Positions 18,258 through 27,748 are shown, counted from the first letter of the stretch. The stretch is 64,000 bases of DNA from Myroides odoratimimus (GCF_001485415.1 NZ_BCMQ01000002.1:1-64000), one strand, 5' to 3'. Numbers and translations are program-made. Notes: generated by a model from the letters alone, not told the origin.

Positions 18258-18791
18258 ATGAGTACACAGTCATCATTCAATATATTTAAATGGGTAAAAG
18301 AGAATAAAGATTTATTAAAACCACCTGTTGGCAATAAAAATATTTACCCTGAAGCAGCTGATTATATCATTATGGTCGTAGGTGGCCCTAATGCTAGAAA
18401 GGATTTTCACTATAATGAAGCTGAAGAGTTCTTCTTTCAACTAGAAGGAACTATCTATATCGATATACAAGAAAATAACGAGCGCAAGCGCATTACCTTA
18501 AACGAAGGAGACATTTATCTACTACCTGCTAAGGTACCTCACTCACCTATCCGTACAGAGAACTCTGTAGGTCTAGTGGTAGAGAAAAAGAGAAAAGACC
18601 CTGGGGCAAAAGATGGATTAATGTGGTTCTGCGAAAATTGTAATCATAAATTATATGAAGTCTATTTTGAATTGACGGATATAGAGAAAGATTTCTTACC
18701 TCATTTTAAACATTTCTACTCATCTGAAGAATTGAGAACCTGTAAGTGTTGTCAGACTGTGATGCCTACTGATGCAAAATTCGTAGAATAG
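18258..18791 (+). CDS. nbaC: 3-hydroxyanthranilate 3,4-dioxygenase
   Basis: Non-haem Fe(II) cupin dioxygenase that opens the ring of 3-hydroxyanthranilate to 2-amino-3-carboxymuconate semialdehyde, the precursor of quinolinate and NAD or of further breakdown. The 177-residue protein has the catalytic iron ligands His51, Glu57 and His95, and the second rubredoxin-like metal site with Cys125/Cys128 and Cys162/Cys165 known from the Cupriavidus enzyme. It is only 15 nt after the EnvC-like gene, so it may share its transcript, with an aldehyde dehydrogenase gene next. No other kynurenine-pathway gene is in the window. Confidence 0.95.
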   Translation: MSTQSSFNIFKWVKENKDLLKPPVGNKNIYPEAADYIIMVVGGPNARKDFHYNEAEEFFFQLEGTIYIDIQENNERKRITLNEGDIYLLPAKVPHSPIRTENSVGLVVEKKRKDPGAKDGLMWFCENCNHKLYEVYFELTDIEKDFLPHFKHFYSSEELRTCKCCQTVMPTDAKFVE

Positions 18792-18878
18792 TAGATTACT
18801 GTACATTACACTCCCTGTCAATTTTTTTTTTTATATTAGCAAGTAACAATCAATTACAAACTATAAATAAAAAAACAA

Positions 18879-20426
18879 ATGACGACATCTAATAACCAAT
18901 TTGGTATTTCGGAAGTATTAGAAAAATTAGGACTCGTGGCAGAGAACAATGGTTCTTCTACAGGTCTTAACTCTTTTTCTAACGGTAGGATTATAGAATC
19001 TTATTCTCCTGTAGACGGTCAACTTATCGGAAAAGTAAAAGCTTCTACAAAAGAAGATTACCAAAAAGTAATGGCTACTGCAGAGGAGGCTTTTAAAAGC
19101 TGGAGACTAGTACCTGCTCCTAAACGAGGCGAAATCGTAAGACAAATAGGTGAAGAACTTCGAAATAAAAAAGAATACTTAGGCAAGCTAGTATCATACG
19201 AGATGGGAAAAAGCCTTCAAGAAGGTCTAGGTGAGGTACAGGAGATGATCGACATCTGTGACTTCGCAGTAGGTCTATCTCGTCAGTTATACGGACTAAC
19301 GATGCATTCTGAGCGCCCTATGCACCGTATGTATGAGCAGTGGCACCCTATCGGAGTGGTAGGTGTTATCTCTGCATTTAACTTCCCGGTAGCAGTATGG
19401 AGTTGGAATACCATGATCGCATGGGTATGTGGTGATGTGTGTATCTGGAAACCTAGTTCTAAGACACCATTATGTGGTGTAGCGTGTCAGAATATCGTAG
19501 CTGGCGTATTCAAGAAAAACAATATCCCTGAAGGTGTATGTAACCTAGTTATCGGTAATGAGTGTGGTGATCTAATCAACACGGATCCTAGAATCCCTCT
19601 AGTGTCATTCACGGGGTCTACTCGTATAGGTAGACATGTATCTAAGACTGTAGCAGAACGCTTCGGTAATACTATCCTAGAGCTTGGAGGTAATAATGCT
19701 ATCATCGTATCTGAGCATGCTGATATCAACATGGTATTAGTAGGGGCTGTATTCGGAGCTGTAGGTACTGCAGGACAGCGCTGTACTAGTACGAGAAGGC
19801 TGATCGTACACGAGAGCGTATATGATAAAACAGTAGATGTACTACAAAAGGCATATGCACAATTAAAAATAGGGAACCCATTAGACGCTACTAATCACGT
19901 AGGACCACTTATCGATAAAGCAGCTGTAAAAGATTACTTAGACGCTATAGAAAAGGCAAAAGCTGAAGGTGGTAAGGTCATCGTAGAAGGTGGTGTACTA
20001 GAAGGTGCTGGGTATGAGAGTGGATGTTATGTAAAACCGTGTATCATAGAAGGTAAGAATACTTACGAAATTATACAGGCTGAGACATTCGCACCTATCT
20101 TATACATCATGAAGTACAAAGATATCGAAGAGGCTATCGCTATGCAAAATGGGGTGCCTCAAGGGCTATCTTCTTCTATCTTCACGAATAGTATGAGAGA
20201 AATGGAGTTATTCTTATCTCATGCAGGCTCTGACTGTGGTATCGCTAATGTGAATATCGGTACATCTGGTGCTGAGATCGGAGGCGCATTCGGAGGTGAA
20301 AAAGAGACTGGTGGAGGAAGAGAGTCTGGGTCAGACGCGTGGAAAGCTTATATGAGAAGACAGACGAATACAATCAACTATGGTACAGAGCTACCATTAG
20401 CACAAGGTATTAAATTTGACTTCTAG
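18879..20426 (+). CDS. ALDH7-type aldehyde dehydrogenase
   Basis: NAD(P)-dependent aldehyde dehydrogenase, 515 residues. The Glu of [12 protein letters not shown] and the catalytic Cys of [10 protein letters not shown] (about 300) are present. The stretch [31 protein letters not shown] is typical of ALDH7 (antiquitin, AmaB), which oxidises alpha-aminoadipic semialdehyde in lysine breakdown. The position after nbaC might suggest 2-aminomuconate semialdehyde as substrate, but the family signature argues for the lysine pathway. The upstream spacer has TATATTAG (18832-18839), one base off the -7 consensus. Confidence 0.9.
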   Translation: MTTSNNQFGISEVLEKLGLVAENNGSSTGLNSFSNGRIIESYSPVDGQLIGKVKASTKEDYQKVMATAEEAFKSWRLVPAPKRGEIVRQIGEELRNKKEYLGKLVSYEMGKSLQEGLGEVQEMIDICDFAVGLSRQLYGLTMHSERPMHRMYEQWHPIGVVGVISAFNFPVAVWSWNTMIAWVCGDVCIWKPSSKTPLCGVACQNIVAGVFKKNNIPEGVCNLVIGNECGDLINTDPRIPLVSFTGSTRIGRHVSKTVAERFGNTILELGGNNAIIVSEHADINMVLVGAVFGAVGTAGQRCTSTRRLIVHESVYDKTVDVLQKAYAQLKIGNPLDATNHVGPLIDKAAVKDYLDAIEKAKAEGGKVIVEGGVLEGAGYESGCYVKPCIIEGKNTYEIIQAETFAPILYIMKYKDIEEAIAMQNGVPQGLSSSIFTNSMREMELFLSHAGSDCGIANVNIGTSGAEIGGAFGGEKETGGGRESGSDAWKAYMRRQTNTINYGTELPLAQGIKFDF

Positions 20427-20438
20427 TCTATATGTATA

Positions 20439-20479
20439 AAAATAGAGGGTGCTTACAGTTAGTAAGCACCCTCTATTTT
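20439..20479. terminator. Bidirectional terminator, ALDH gene and outer-membrane gene
   Basis: AAAATAGAGGGTGCTTAC (20439-20456) and GTAAGCACCCTCTATTTT (20462-20479) form a perfect 18-bp stem with a 5-nt loop between convergent genes, with its A/T ends serving both directions. Confidence 0.9.
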
Positions 20480-20497
20480 ATTCTATTATCTAGGTGT

Positions 20498-21055
20498 TTA
20501 GAATCTATATCCTAAGTTAATCCCTGCATTAAACTCAATAGCAGAGAATCTGTCATTCACTTCACTACTGAAGTTTCTCGCAATATCTGCAAAAGGATGA
20601 ATCGTGAATGAGTCTCCTAAAGCCCACTTATACCCGAAGCCTACTCCAAAGATGAAGCTATTCATATCTACTTTAGTTCTGATAGATGTATCTGCTGCTT
20701 CTGACCATAGATTCTCTTTAAAATCTCCAAAACGGTATTTCAAGAAAGGAGATACTACATAACCACTGCCATGTGCATCATTCCCTGACCCAAAATAGTA
20801 GTTGTAGTTAACAACTAAACTATTGGTATTAAACTTTTGGTTCTTTCCTCCTTTTTCTTTGTGGTAAGAAAAACGGTCGTTGATATTAAAATTAGCTCCT
20901 ATCGACTGGTTGTGCCCGATAAAGTGCTCATACCCGATTTCTACTGATGCAAGTGCAAGTGTATTAAACACATTCACTTTTACTTCATTAACAGCCTGTG
21001 CTCTAGCTCCTACTGTACCTACTAAGAGTAATAGTACTAAATATATTTTCTTCAT
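20498..21055 (-). CDS. Predicted outer-membrane beta-barrel protein
   Basis: A 185-residue protein with a clear signal peptide (MKKIYLVLLLLVGTVGARAQA) followed by alternating hydrophobic/polar strands (ASVEIGYEHFIGHNQSIGANF, FIFGVGFGYKWALGDSFTIHPFADIARNF) and a C-terminal aromatic residue (LGYRF), all typical of a small outer-membrane beta barrel. Its ligand is unknown. An open frame extends upstream to 21121, but I choose 21055. Only that start gives a signal peptide at the N-terminus, and a -7 promoter element lies 20 nt before it, inside the longer frame. Confidence 0.85.
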   Translation of the reverse strand: MKKIYLVLLLLVGTVGARAQAVNEVKVNVFNTLALASVEIGYEHFIGHNQSIGANFNINDRFSYHKEKGGKNQKFNTNSLVVNYNYYFGSGNDAHGSGYVVSPFLKYRFGDFKENLWSEAADTSIRTKVDMNSFIFGVGFGYKWALGDSFTIHPFADIARNFSSEVNDRFSAIEFNAGINLGYRF

Positions 21056-21074
21056 ATAACAAGATTGTGTGTGA

Positions 21075-21082
21075 CAAATATA
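21075..21082 (-). promoter_or_regulatory. -7 promoter element deciding the start of the beta-barrel gene
   Basis: The minus strand reads TATATTTG, a full match to TAnnTTTG. It lies 20 nt before the ATG at 21055 and within the 22 codons that a longer reading would add, so the longer start is unlikely. Confidence 0.55.
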
Positions 21083-21095
21083 ATAAAAGTGTTTT

Positions 21096-21836
21096 TTATT
21101 TATGGTTCCTTCCCTCCTCATCTGGGTATAGCTCAGCGACTACATCGCTCTGCCAATACTCCTTTGTCTCTATATCTAGAATAGAAATACGTCCTAAGAA
21201 TGCTGCTCCTGTATCTATATTCCATACATTGGCAAAGTTCATAGGATGCTTAAAACCATAATTAGTAACAGGTGTATGTCCTATAAAGATTTCATGATAG
21301 TGCAACAATCTCTTCGGGTATCTAATGTCTTCCTTACTGATCGTTGTATCCATAGATAATACCATCTCCCATAACGTTCTATCCCAATAAAGGCCTTCTT
21401 CAATATACTCGTCCTTCACTCCTCTTAAATTAGTAAAGCCTGCATGAACGAAAAGTCTATTGTTCTCATCGATATAATAGTTCTGTAAGTTTCTAAAGAA
21501 ATGAAGATGTTTCTCTCTCATTTCCTTTGTGATATTACCTAGTGAATAAGACTTAACAGAAGCGTCTCCTCCATTGCCTTCCCATAGTTTATTCTCCTTA
21601 CCTGTTTCTAACCAATTCACTAAAAGCGTCTCATGGTTACCTCTTAAGAATGTACAATTATTTGTCTCCTTCAAAGCTAATAAATACTCTACTACCTTCT
21701 CAGATTCACTCCACCCATCTACATAGTCTCCTAAAAAAATTAATTTATCTGAAGGGGTTACTTTTGCACGTTCCATCACTTGTAATAGCGCCTTATAACC
21801 ACCGTGTATATCTCCTATAACTAGTGTTCTACTCAT
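21096..21836 (-). CDS. PPP-family metallophosphoesterase
   Basis: A 246-residue cytosolic phosphatase of the PPP/ApaH-like class. Metal-binding blocks are in order: GDIHGG (residues 8-13), FLGDYVDGW, LRGNHETLL, and GHTP with NIDTGAAFLG near the end. Members include serine/threonine phosphatases (PrpA type) and diadenosine tetraphosphatases; the substrate cannot be told. Its start overlaps the end of the AlbA_2 gene by 8 nt, so the two are translationally linked and probably work on a common process. Confidence 0.9.
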   Translation of the reverse strand: MSRTLVIGDIHGGYKALLQVMERAKVTPSDKLIFLGDYVDGWSESEKVVEYLLALKETNNCTFLRGNHETLLVNWLETGKENKLWEGNGGDASVKSYSLGNITKEMREKHLHFFRNLQNYYIDENNRLFVHAGFTNLRGVKDEYIEEGLYWDRTLWEMVLSMDTTISKEDIRYPKRLLHYHEIFIGHTPVTNYGFKHPMNFANVWNIDTGAAFLGRISILDIETKEYWQSDVVAELYPDEEGRNHK

Positions 21837-22977
21837 CTATTTCTGTTTCGTATTTCAGTTTACGCAAGATACGCATTACTTCTTTAAAGGCTATAAAGAG
21901 CTGAGGGTCATTCGAATATTTTAGATAATCTTTAACGGAGATTAGTTCATCTTTAGCATCTTCAAAACCGTTTAGGTAGCACAGCATCATATTAAAACAT
22001 AGTTTACCTAAGACACGTTCTTCCTTAGAAGTCAGTTTAAGGTTGTTCTGAAGTTTATAAATAACATTAAGACTAGATCCGTAGATATGTCCAAGGATAT
22101 TTCTATTATAGGATGGTGCTTTAAATAAGACTGTGTTGGTCATAGAATAAGTCCCGTTCTCTGAGAAAGAGATCATCACTTCTTCGAATGGGTAATAACT
22201 CGTCTTATCATTCAGCCCTAGATTTAGATACTCTGTTATCACAAACTTATGCCCATTATACGCAATCGTGACAGAGTCAAGATCTGAATAAAACAACTTA
22301 ATCTGCTCATTGACAAACTCTATATCTACTCTAGAATAAAAAGGCATCCCCCTAACCATCTTTTTATTACCTGCCCAACAGATGATAAATTGTTCTCTAA
22401 AAACATTATATCTCGGCTTCATATCTCGATGCGTATCTGTCATAAAGGTGATAACACTATCTAAGATACTCGCTAGGTCATTCTGAGAGTTCTTCTCTAT
22501 GCTTTTTACTATTTCCCTATTCGTGCTACGAGGTACTACTGCATCAGGAACAGAGGTACTGCCTATCCTCACGAAATAACTTCCTTCTGCTATCTCACTG
22601 ATTGACCGCTTAAACGTCGTTAGACCGATACCTGATCGAATAGAGACAAGACCTACTACCTTATCTTTGGGTAAGTCATTAAAAGCCACATTATCATAGG
22701 TGATAAGCGGAGGGTTATCTAAATAAGCGTTGACTAAGTTCTGAATCTTACTGTCATCATAGAAGTCTACACCTACTATTTCGTTATCTTCATCTTCTAT
22801 CCCTACTAATAAATAGGAGCTATTGTCTGGATTTGAATTCGCTAAAGCACAGATATGTTTTAAAAACTTAGCTTTGCCTGATTTACTGTGCAGATTGAGT
22901 TGCCTCTTCTTATCATAAAAGCTATTCTCATCATAATGCGCTAGTAAATTTTTAATAAGTAATCGCTTATTAATCAC
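21829..22977 (-). CDS. AlbA_2 (Schlafen-like) domain protein
   Basis: A 382-residue cytosolic protein. Residues about 15-150 match the AlbA_2/divergent AAA-4 domain (KAKFLKHICALANSNPDNSSYLLVGIEDEDNEIVGVDF, then PPLITYDNV and GSTSVPDAVVPRST), a nucleic-acid-associated fold also found in Schlafen proteins. The remaining 230 residues contain no motif I recognise. It heads a two-gene unit with the PPP phosphatase (8-nt overlap) and is divergent from moxR. It could be a regulator or an RNA/DNA-acting enzyme; I do not assign a function. Confidence 0.8.
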   Translation of the reverse strand: MINKRLLIKNLLAHYDENSFYDKKRQLNLHSKSGKAKFLKHICALANSNPDNSSYLLVGIEDEDNEIVGVDFYDDSKIQNLVNAYLDNPPLITYDNVAFNDLPKDKVVGLVSIRSGIGLTTFKRSISEIAEGSYFVRIGSTSVPDAVVPRSTNREIVKSIEKNSQNDLASILDSVITFMTDTHRDMKPRYNVFREQFIICWAGNKKMVRGMPFYSRVDIEFVNEQIKLFYSDLDSVTIAYNGHKFVITEYLNLGLNDKTSYYPFEEVMISFSENGTYSMTNTVLFKAPSYNRNILGHIYGSSLNVIYKLQNNLKLTSKEERVLGKLCFNMMLCYLNGFEDAKDELISVKDYLKYSNDPQLFIAFKEVMRILRKLKYETEIDE

Positions 22978-23146
22978 AACATTCTTGTTTTGTTCTTAAA
23001 ATTATAAAAAGAAACTCACAATTCAGACCTAAATCAGAAACCTCTTTGTTATATTTAACCATACATTAACAACTTAATAGAGAATATTTTTTGAATTTGC
23101 GGTAAGAATCAGAAAAGTATATTACTTTAGAAAAAAAACTATAGAT

Positions 23147-24151
23147 ATGGACACAACAGGATCTAATTATGATATCCGTGAATTAAACGAATTAATAGAA
23201 AGAGAGAGTGCATTTATCGATATCCTAACCATGGAGATGAATAAAGTTATTGTTGGTCAGAAACATATGATCGATAGACTTTTAATTGGTTTGTTAGGAC
23301 AGGGGCATATTTTATTAGAAGGAGTACCTGGATTAGCAAAAACTTTAGCCATTAATACTTTATCTAAAGCAGTACATGGAACATTTAACCGCATCCAGTT
23401 TACGCCTGACTTATTACCAGCAGACGTTATCGGTACAATGATCTATAACGTAAAAGAAAATGACTTTTCGATCAGAAAGGGACCTATATTCGCTAACTTC
23501 ATTCTAGCGGATGAGATTAACCGTGCTCCTGCTAAGGTACAATCTGCATTACTAGAAGCGATGCAAGAGAAACAAGTAACTATCAGTGATGACACTTTCA
23601 AACTAGACAAGCCATTCTTAGTTATGGCTACTCAAAACCCAGTGGAGCAAGAAGGTACTTACCCTCTACCAGAGGCACAGATGGACCGTTTTATGCTTAA
23701 GACAGTTATTGATTATCCTAAATTAGAGGATGAAAGACTTGTTATCCGTCAAAACTTAGCTGGTGAGAAACCTCAAGTTAATGCTGTAGTAACTCTAGAA
23801 CAAATACAACGAGCTCAAGAAGCTGTTAAGAAAGTATATATGGATGAGAAAATAGAGAAGTATATCTTAGATATTATCTTCGCTACTCGTTATCCAGAAC
23901 AATTTAAACTAGAGAAGTTAAAACCTATGATTAGCTTCGGTGCATCTCCTCGTGGAAGTATCAACTTAGCTCTAGCAGCTAAATGTTACGCTTTTATCAA
24001 AAAGAGAGGGTATGTAATTCCAGAAGATGTGAGAGCAGTAGTAATAGATGTATTACGCCATAGAATCGGGGTTACTTATGAAGCAGAGGCTGAGAATATT
24101 ACTTCTGTAGATATTATTAACCAAATCGTAAATGAAATAGAAGTTCCTTAG
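23147..24151 (+). CDS. moxR: MoxR-family AAA+ ATPase
   Basis: A 334-residue AAA+ chaperone-type ATPase. The Walker A motif is GVPGLAKT (59-66), Walker B is ILADEINRAP, followed by sensor 1 (LVMATQNPVEQEGTYPLPEAQMDRF) and a C-terminal lid. MoxR proteins mature or gate partner complexes containing von Willebrand A (VWA) proteins. Here it begins the seven-gene downstream run of a DUF58 protein, a BatD-like protein and batA-E. Upstream, TACTTTAG (23123-23130) resembles a -7 element with one mismatch, and TTTG at 23096-23099 is a possible -33. Confidence 0.95.
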   Translation: MDTTGSNYDIRELNELIERESAFIDILTMEMNKVIVGQKHMIDRLLIGLLGQGHILLEGVPGLAKTLAINTLSKAVHGTFNRIQFTPDLLPADVIGTMIYNVKENDFSIRKGPIFANFILADEINRAPAKVQSALLEAMQEKQVTISDDTFKLDKPFLVMATQNPVEQEGTYPLPEAQMDRFMLKTVIDYPKLEDERLVIRQNLAGEKPQVNAVVTLEQIQRAQEAVKKVYMDEKIEKYILDIIFATRYPEQFKLEKLKPMISFGASPRGSINLALAAKCYAFIKKRGYVIPEDVRAVVIDVLRHRIGVTYEAEAENITSVDIINQIVNEIEVP

Positions 24152-24177
24152 TAGAACAAGGATAACTTTTAATATAC

Positions 24178-24211
24178 AAAACCTATTTATAGTTAAGTGT
24201 AGATAGGTTTT
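24178..24211 (+). other. Hairpin in the moxR-DUF58 spacer
   Basis: AAAACCTAT (24178-24186) and ATAGGTTTT (24203-24211) form a 9-bp stem with a 16-nt loop inside the 92-nt gap between moxR and the DUF58 gene, the only sizeable gap in the operon. It could be an mRNA processing or partial termination site. Confidence 0.5.
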
Positions 24212-24243
24212 GATGATTTTGTTAATTTGAAAGCTGTATAGTC

Positions 24244-25107
24244 ATGGAAACCAAAGATATCTTAAAGAAGGTCAAGAAGATCGAAATAAAAACAAAGCGA
24301 TTAAGTGACCATATTTTTTCGGGAGAGTATCACACTTCTTTTAAAGGGAAAGGTATGACCTTCTCAGAGGTGCGTCAATATCAATTTGGCGATGATGTAA
24401 GGGCTATAGACTGGAATGTTACTGCACGTTATAATGAGCCTTATATCAAAGTATTCGAAGAAGAGCGTGAGTTAACAATGATGCTCTTAGTGGATGTGAG
24501 TGGTTCGGAAGCGTTCGGGTCTACTGATCAGTTTAAAGAGGATATTGTACTCGAAATAGCTGCTACACTTGCCTTCTCTGCTACTCAAAACAATGATAAA
24601 ATAGGTCTAATACTGTTCTCTGATCAGATAGAGTTATTCATTCCTCCTAAAAAGGGAAAAACACATGTGCTGAGAATAATCAGAGAGCTTATCGACTTCA
24701 AACCTAAAAGTCTAAAGACAGATGTAGGCTTTGCTCTTGAGTATCTCTCGAAGGTAGTCAAGAAGAAAGCTATTGTCTTTGTGCTTTCAGACTTCATTAC
24801 ACACTCTTTTGAACAGACTTTAAGGATATCGGCAAAAAAACACGATATTACAGGCATAAGAATCTACGATAAAAGAGAGAAAGAACTTCCTAATGTAGGT
24901 CTTATCAATGTATTCGATGCAGAGACTCATACAGAACAGTTAATCAATACTTCTGATGCTAGTGTAAGAAAAGCCTATGCTTCTCACTTCCACAAGCAAG
25001 AAGAAAACTTTACCAAAGTATTTCAAAAATGTGGAGCAGGAACTATCAATATTGAAGTAAATGATAGTTATGTCAAAAAATTACTAGGATACTTTAAATC
25101 GAGATAA
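24244..25107 (+). CDS. DUF58 domain protein
   Basis: A 287-residue protein of the DUF58 family, which usually travels with MoxR. It shows the family core SGEYHTSFKGKGMTFSEVRQYQFGDDVRAIDWNVTAR (about 27-63) and then a VWA-like fold with LLVDVSGSEAFG (metal-ion-dependent adhesion pattern DxSGS) and AIVFVLSDF. No membrane segment is evident. It probably binds a partner under MoxR control. It is 5 nt from the next gene. Confidence 0.93.
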   Translation: METKDILKKVKKIEIKTKRLSDHIFSGEYHTSFKGKGMTFSEVRQYQFGDDVRAIDWNVTARYNEPYIKVFEEERELTMMLLVDVSGSEAFGSTDQFKEDIVLEIAATLAFSATQNNDKIGLILFSDQIELFIPPKKGKTHVLRIIRELIDFKPKSLKTDVGFALEYLSKVVKKKAIVFVLSDFITHSFEQTLRISAKKHDITGIRIYDKREKELPNVGLINVFDAETHTEQLINTSDASVRKAYASHFHKQEENFTKVFQKCGAGTINIEVNDSYVKKLLGYFKSR

Positions 25108-25112
25108 GGACA

Positions 25113-26735
25113 ATGAAATCTAATTTTCTACATATCGCTATTATTTTTTTAATTGCTACTTTCTCTACTCTAGCTCAAAATAGAATAGAAACGCAAGTAG
25201 ATACTACTGCTATAAAAATAGGAGACACCTTTCTATACACCATAAAGGCCCATTCTAACACAGGAAGTTTAATTACATTCCCTGCTACAGAACAGATAGG
25301 GAACTTTGATGTAGTAGAGTCATTCCCTATTGATACGATTAAGAATGATAATACACAGGAGCTTATTAAGAAATATCACTTGACGCAATTCGACCCAGGT
25401 GATTTTAGTATTCCTGCTGTACCTGTTATAGTAGATGCTAAGCTATTTCATACAGACTCTATACAGATACATGTACAAGATGTAGCAGTAGATACATTAA
25501 AACAACCTCTTTATGAAATTAAGTCAATCTCTAAAGAAGGAGCTTCTTTCTCTACAGATTGGTATTATCTACTGTTTATCTTCATCGCTGTACTAGCGGG
25601 GATAGGTATCTATATCTATATCAGAAGACAACAAGAGAAGGACCTTACGGAGGATGATAAATACAAAACTCCTTATGAGAAAGCAGTTAAAAAACTGAAG
25701 AAACTAGAAGAGAAGAAAAACTGGAATAGAGGTGATGCTAAACCATACTATTCTGACATGAGTATTATCACAAGAGGGTTTATAGAAGATACTTTTGGAA
25801 TCTCAGCAAAAGAATTGACGACTTTCGAAATTATCACTATTCTTAAGGCTACTTTAAATGATAAGAAGGTAAAGCTAGATCCTGTGGTGATTAAAGAATT
25901 AAAACGAGTTCTAGAATCTGCTGACTTAGTTAAGTTCGCTAAGTCTCAACCTACTGAAGGTGAAATAACAGCAGATACTTCTAAGATACAGAATGTCATA
26001 GACAGTATCAATACAGCTTATCCTATCTCTGCTGCAACACAAACAGAGTTAATCAGAAGAAGAGAGGAAAGTAAAAAGAAAAAGAAAAGAATACGTATAT
26101 GGATCCCTACAGCCATCACAGCTTTCTTAGTTGTTGTGACTGGCATAGTGTATATTATCAATACTTCTGCTAAAGAAGACTATCATTGGTTTACATTCAA
26201 CAATACGAAGAAACTGATGAACAAAGAATGGATTACTAGTACGTACGGTACTGCTCCAGGACTGACTATCTCAACTCCTGAAGTTCTAATCCGTAAGAAT
26301 GAACCTTTATTGCAAGAAGGAAAACCTGATGGTATATCATCACTTAATCAATTTAAATATGGTGTACTAGAAGACCCTATTCACATTGTATTAAATAATG
26401 TAGTTACCACTAAGGAATATAAATATACTGATAAGGAATTGATTACTTATTCTATTTCATTGCTGACACAAAACAATAAAATAGAAAACTTAGAGTATAA
26501 AGATGAACGCTTTGAGAATGCAAATGGTATTCTCGGGACACTTGTTTATGGTGAGTTTGCATTCAAGAACCCTACTAATCAAGTAGAAGAGAAAGTAATG
26601 TTCGAAGGAGTATTAACAGACAATGGTGCTAACAAAGATCAAGTATGGATATTCTATCTAGCAGAAGATGAGATAGCTCCTAAGCTAGTAGAACGTATGT
26701 TTGATTCAATACAGTATAAAAAAGAGGAGAAATAA
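25113..26735 (+). CDS. BatD-like two-pass membrane protein of the Bat operon
   Basis: A 540-residue protein: signal peptide (about 1-21), a periplasmic beta-rich BatD-like domain (about 22-148), a membrane helix (about 150-168), a cytoplasmic DUF4381-like helical part rich in Lys and Glu (about 170-330), a second membrane helix (about 331-351), and a further exported domain of about 190 residues. It lies between the DUF58 gene (5 nt) and batA (2 nt), so it belongs to the complex. The extra C-terminal domain after the second helix is not something I can assign. Confidence 0.75.
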   Translation: MKSNFLHIAIIFLIATFSTLAQNRIETQVDTTAIKIGDTFLYTIKAHSNTGSLITFPATEQIGNFDVVESFPIDTIKNDNTQELIKKYHLTQFDPGDFSIPAVPVIVDAKLFHTDSIQIHVQDVAVDTLKQPLYEIKSISKEGASFSTDWYYLLFIFIAVLAGIGIYIYIRRQQEKDLTEDDKYKTPYEKAVKKLKKLEEKKNWNRGDAKPYYSDMSIITRGFIEDTFGISAKELTTFEIITILKATLNDKKVKLDPVVIKELKRVLESADLVKFAKSQPTEGEITADTSKIQNVIDSINTAYPISAATQTELIRRREESKKKKKRIRIWIPTAITAFLVVVTGIVYIINTSAKEDYHWFTFNNTKKLMNKEWITSTYGTAPGLTISTPEVLIRKNEPLLQEGKPDGISSLNQFKYGVLEDPIHIVLNNVVTTKEYKYTDKELITYSISLLTQNNKIENLEYKDERFENANGILGTLVYGEFAFKNPTNQVEEKVMFEGVLTDNGANKDQVWIFYLAEDEIAPKLVERMFDSIQYKKEEK

Positions 26736-26737
26736 CA

Positions 26738-27742
26738 ATGATACAGAATATAACTTTTGCCAATCCTGAGTTCTTCTGGTTATTTATACTATTACCAATA
26801 GTCCTATTTGTATGGTATAAAAACAGAAAGAAACAGCGTGCTACTGTCAAGCTAAGCACTATACAAGGTGTACAAGAGCATACTTCACTATTAGTTAAGT
26901 TATTGCCTATTTCTATTATCTTACGAGTACTAGCCTTTAGTGCCATTATAGTGGGTATGGCTAGACCTCAAATCGTGAATGTAGATTCACAGATACACTC
27001 TACGCATGGTATCGATATCGTGATGGCTATGGACGTATCAGGAAGTATGTTAGCACGAGATCTAAAACCAAACCGTTTAGAAGCATTAAAAACTGTAGCT
27101 GCAGACTTCGTATCACAACGTGTGACAGATCGTATAGGATTAGTTATTTATGCTGCTGAAGCATATACTAAGACGCCAGTGACTAGTGATAAATTACTGA
27201 TACTAAATGACCTTAAGAGTATAAAATATGACAATGTACTAAGAGATGGTACTGCTATAGGTGTAGGTTTAGCGACATCAGTAAACAGATTAAAAGACAG
27301 CCCTGCTAAAAGTAAGATTATCATACTTCTTACAGATGGTGTCAATAATACGGGTACAGTAGACCCTACATTAGCTGCTGAGATCTCTAAAGAGTACAAT
27401 ATTAAAGTATATACTATTGGTATCGGTACTAATGGGTTAGCAGAATCTCCAGTAGGAATAAGAGAGAACGGTGAAATAGTATATGAGAAAGTACCTGTAG
27501 AACTAGATGAAGAGCTTATGAAGTCTATCGCTAAGACAACAGGAGGTAAATACTTTAGAGCAACAGATACTAGTAAGCTTAAAGCAATTTATGAAGAAAT
27601 CAATCAATTAGAGAAAACGAAGATTGACGAACAGAAGTTCGTTAAATCTGATGACAAGTTTCAATTCTTAGTGTTACTTGCCTTTATTCTATTGTGTATT
27701 GATTTCACATTACAAAAAACATTATTCAGAGGATTCATATAA
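26738..27742 (+). CDS. batA: BatA: membrane VWA protein
   Basis: A 334-residue protein with two N-terminal membrane helices (about 10-27 and 53-75), a periplasmic VWA domain (about 88-290) with intact metal site MAMDVSGSML (DxSxS) and LLTDGVNNTGTV, and a C-terminal membrane helix. Bat proteins form a periplasmic complex implicated in aerotolerance and stress resistance in Bacteroidota and Leptospira. The gene is 2 nt after its upstream neighbour and 6 nt before batB. Confidence 0.94.
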   Translation: MIQNITFANPEFFWLFILLPIVLFVWYKNRKKQRATVKLSTIQGVQEHTSLLVKLLPISIILRVLAFSAIIVGMARPQIVNVDSQIHSTHGIDIVMAMDVSGSMLARDLKPNRLEALKTVAADFVSQRVTDRIGLVIYAAEAYTKTPVTSDKLLILNDLKSIKYDNVLRDGTAIGVGLATSVNRLKDSPAKSKIIILLTDGVNNTGTVDPTLAAEISKEYNIKVYTIGIGTNGLAESPVGIRENGEIVYEKVPVELDEELMKSIAKTTGGKYFRATDTSKLKAIYEEINQLEKTKIDEQKFVKSDDKFQFLVLLAFILLCIDFTLQKTLFRGFI

Positions 27743-27748
27743 TAGATT

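Noticed and set aside
21056-21121. N-terminal extension of the beta-barrel protein overlapping the phosphatase gene
   Set aside because: It would bury the signal peptide 22 residues into the protein, and a promoter element lies inside it.
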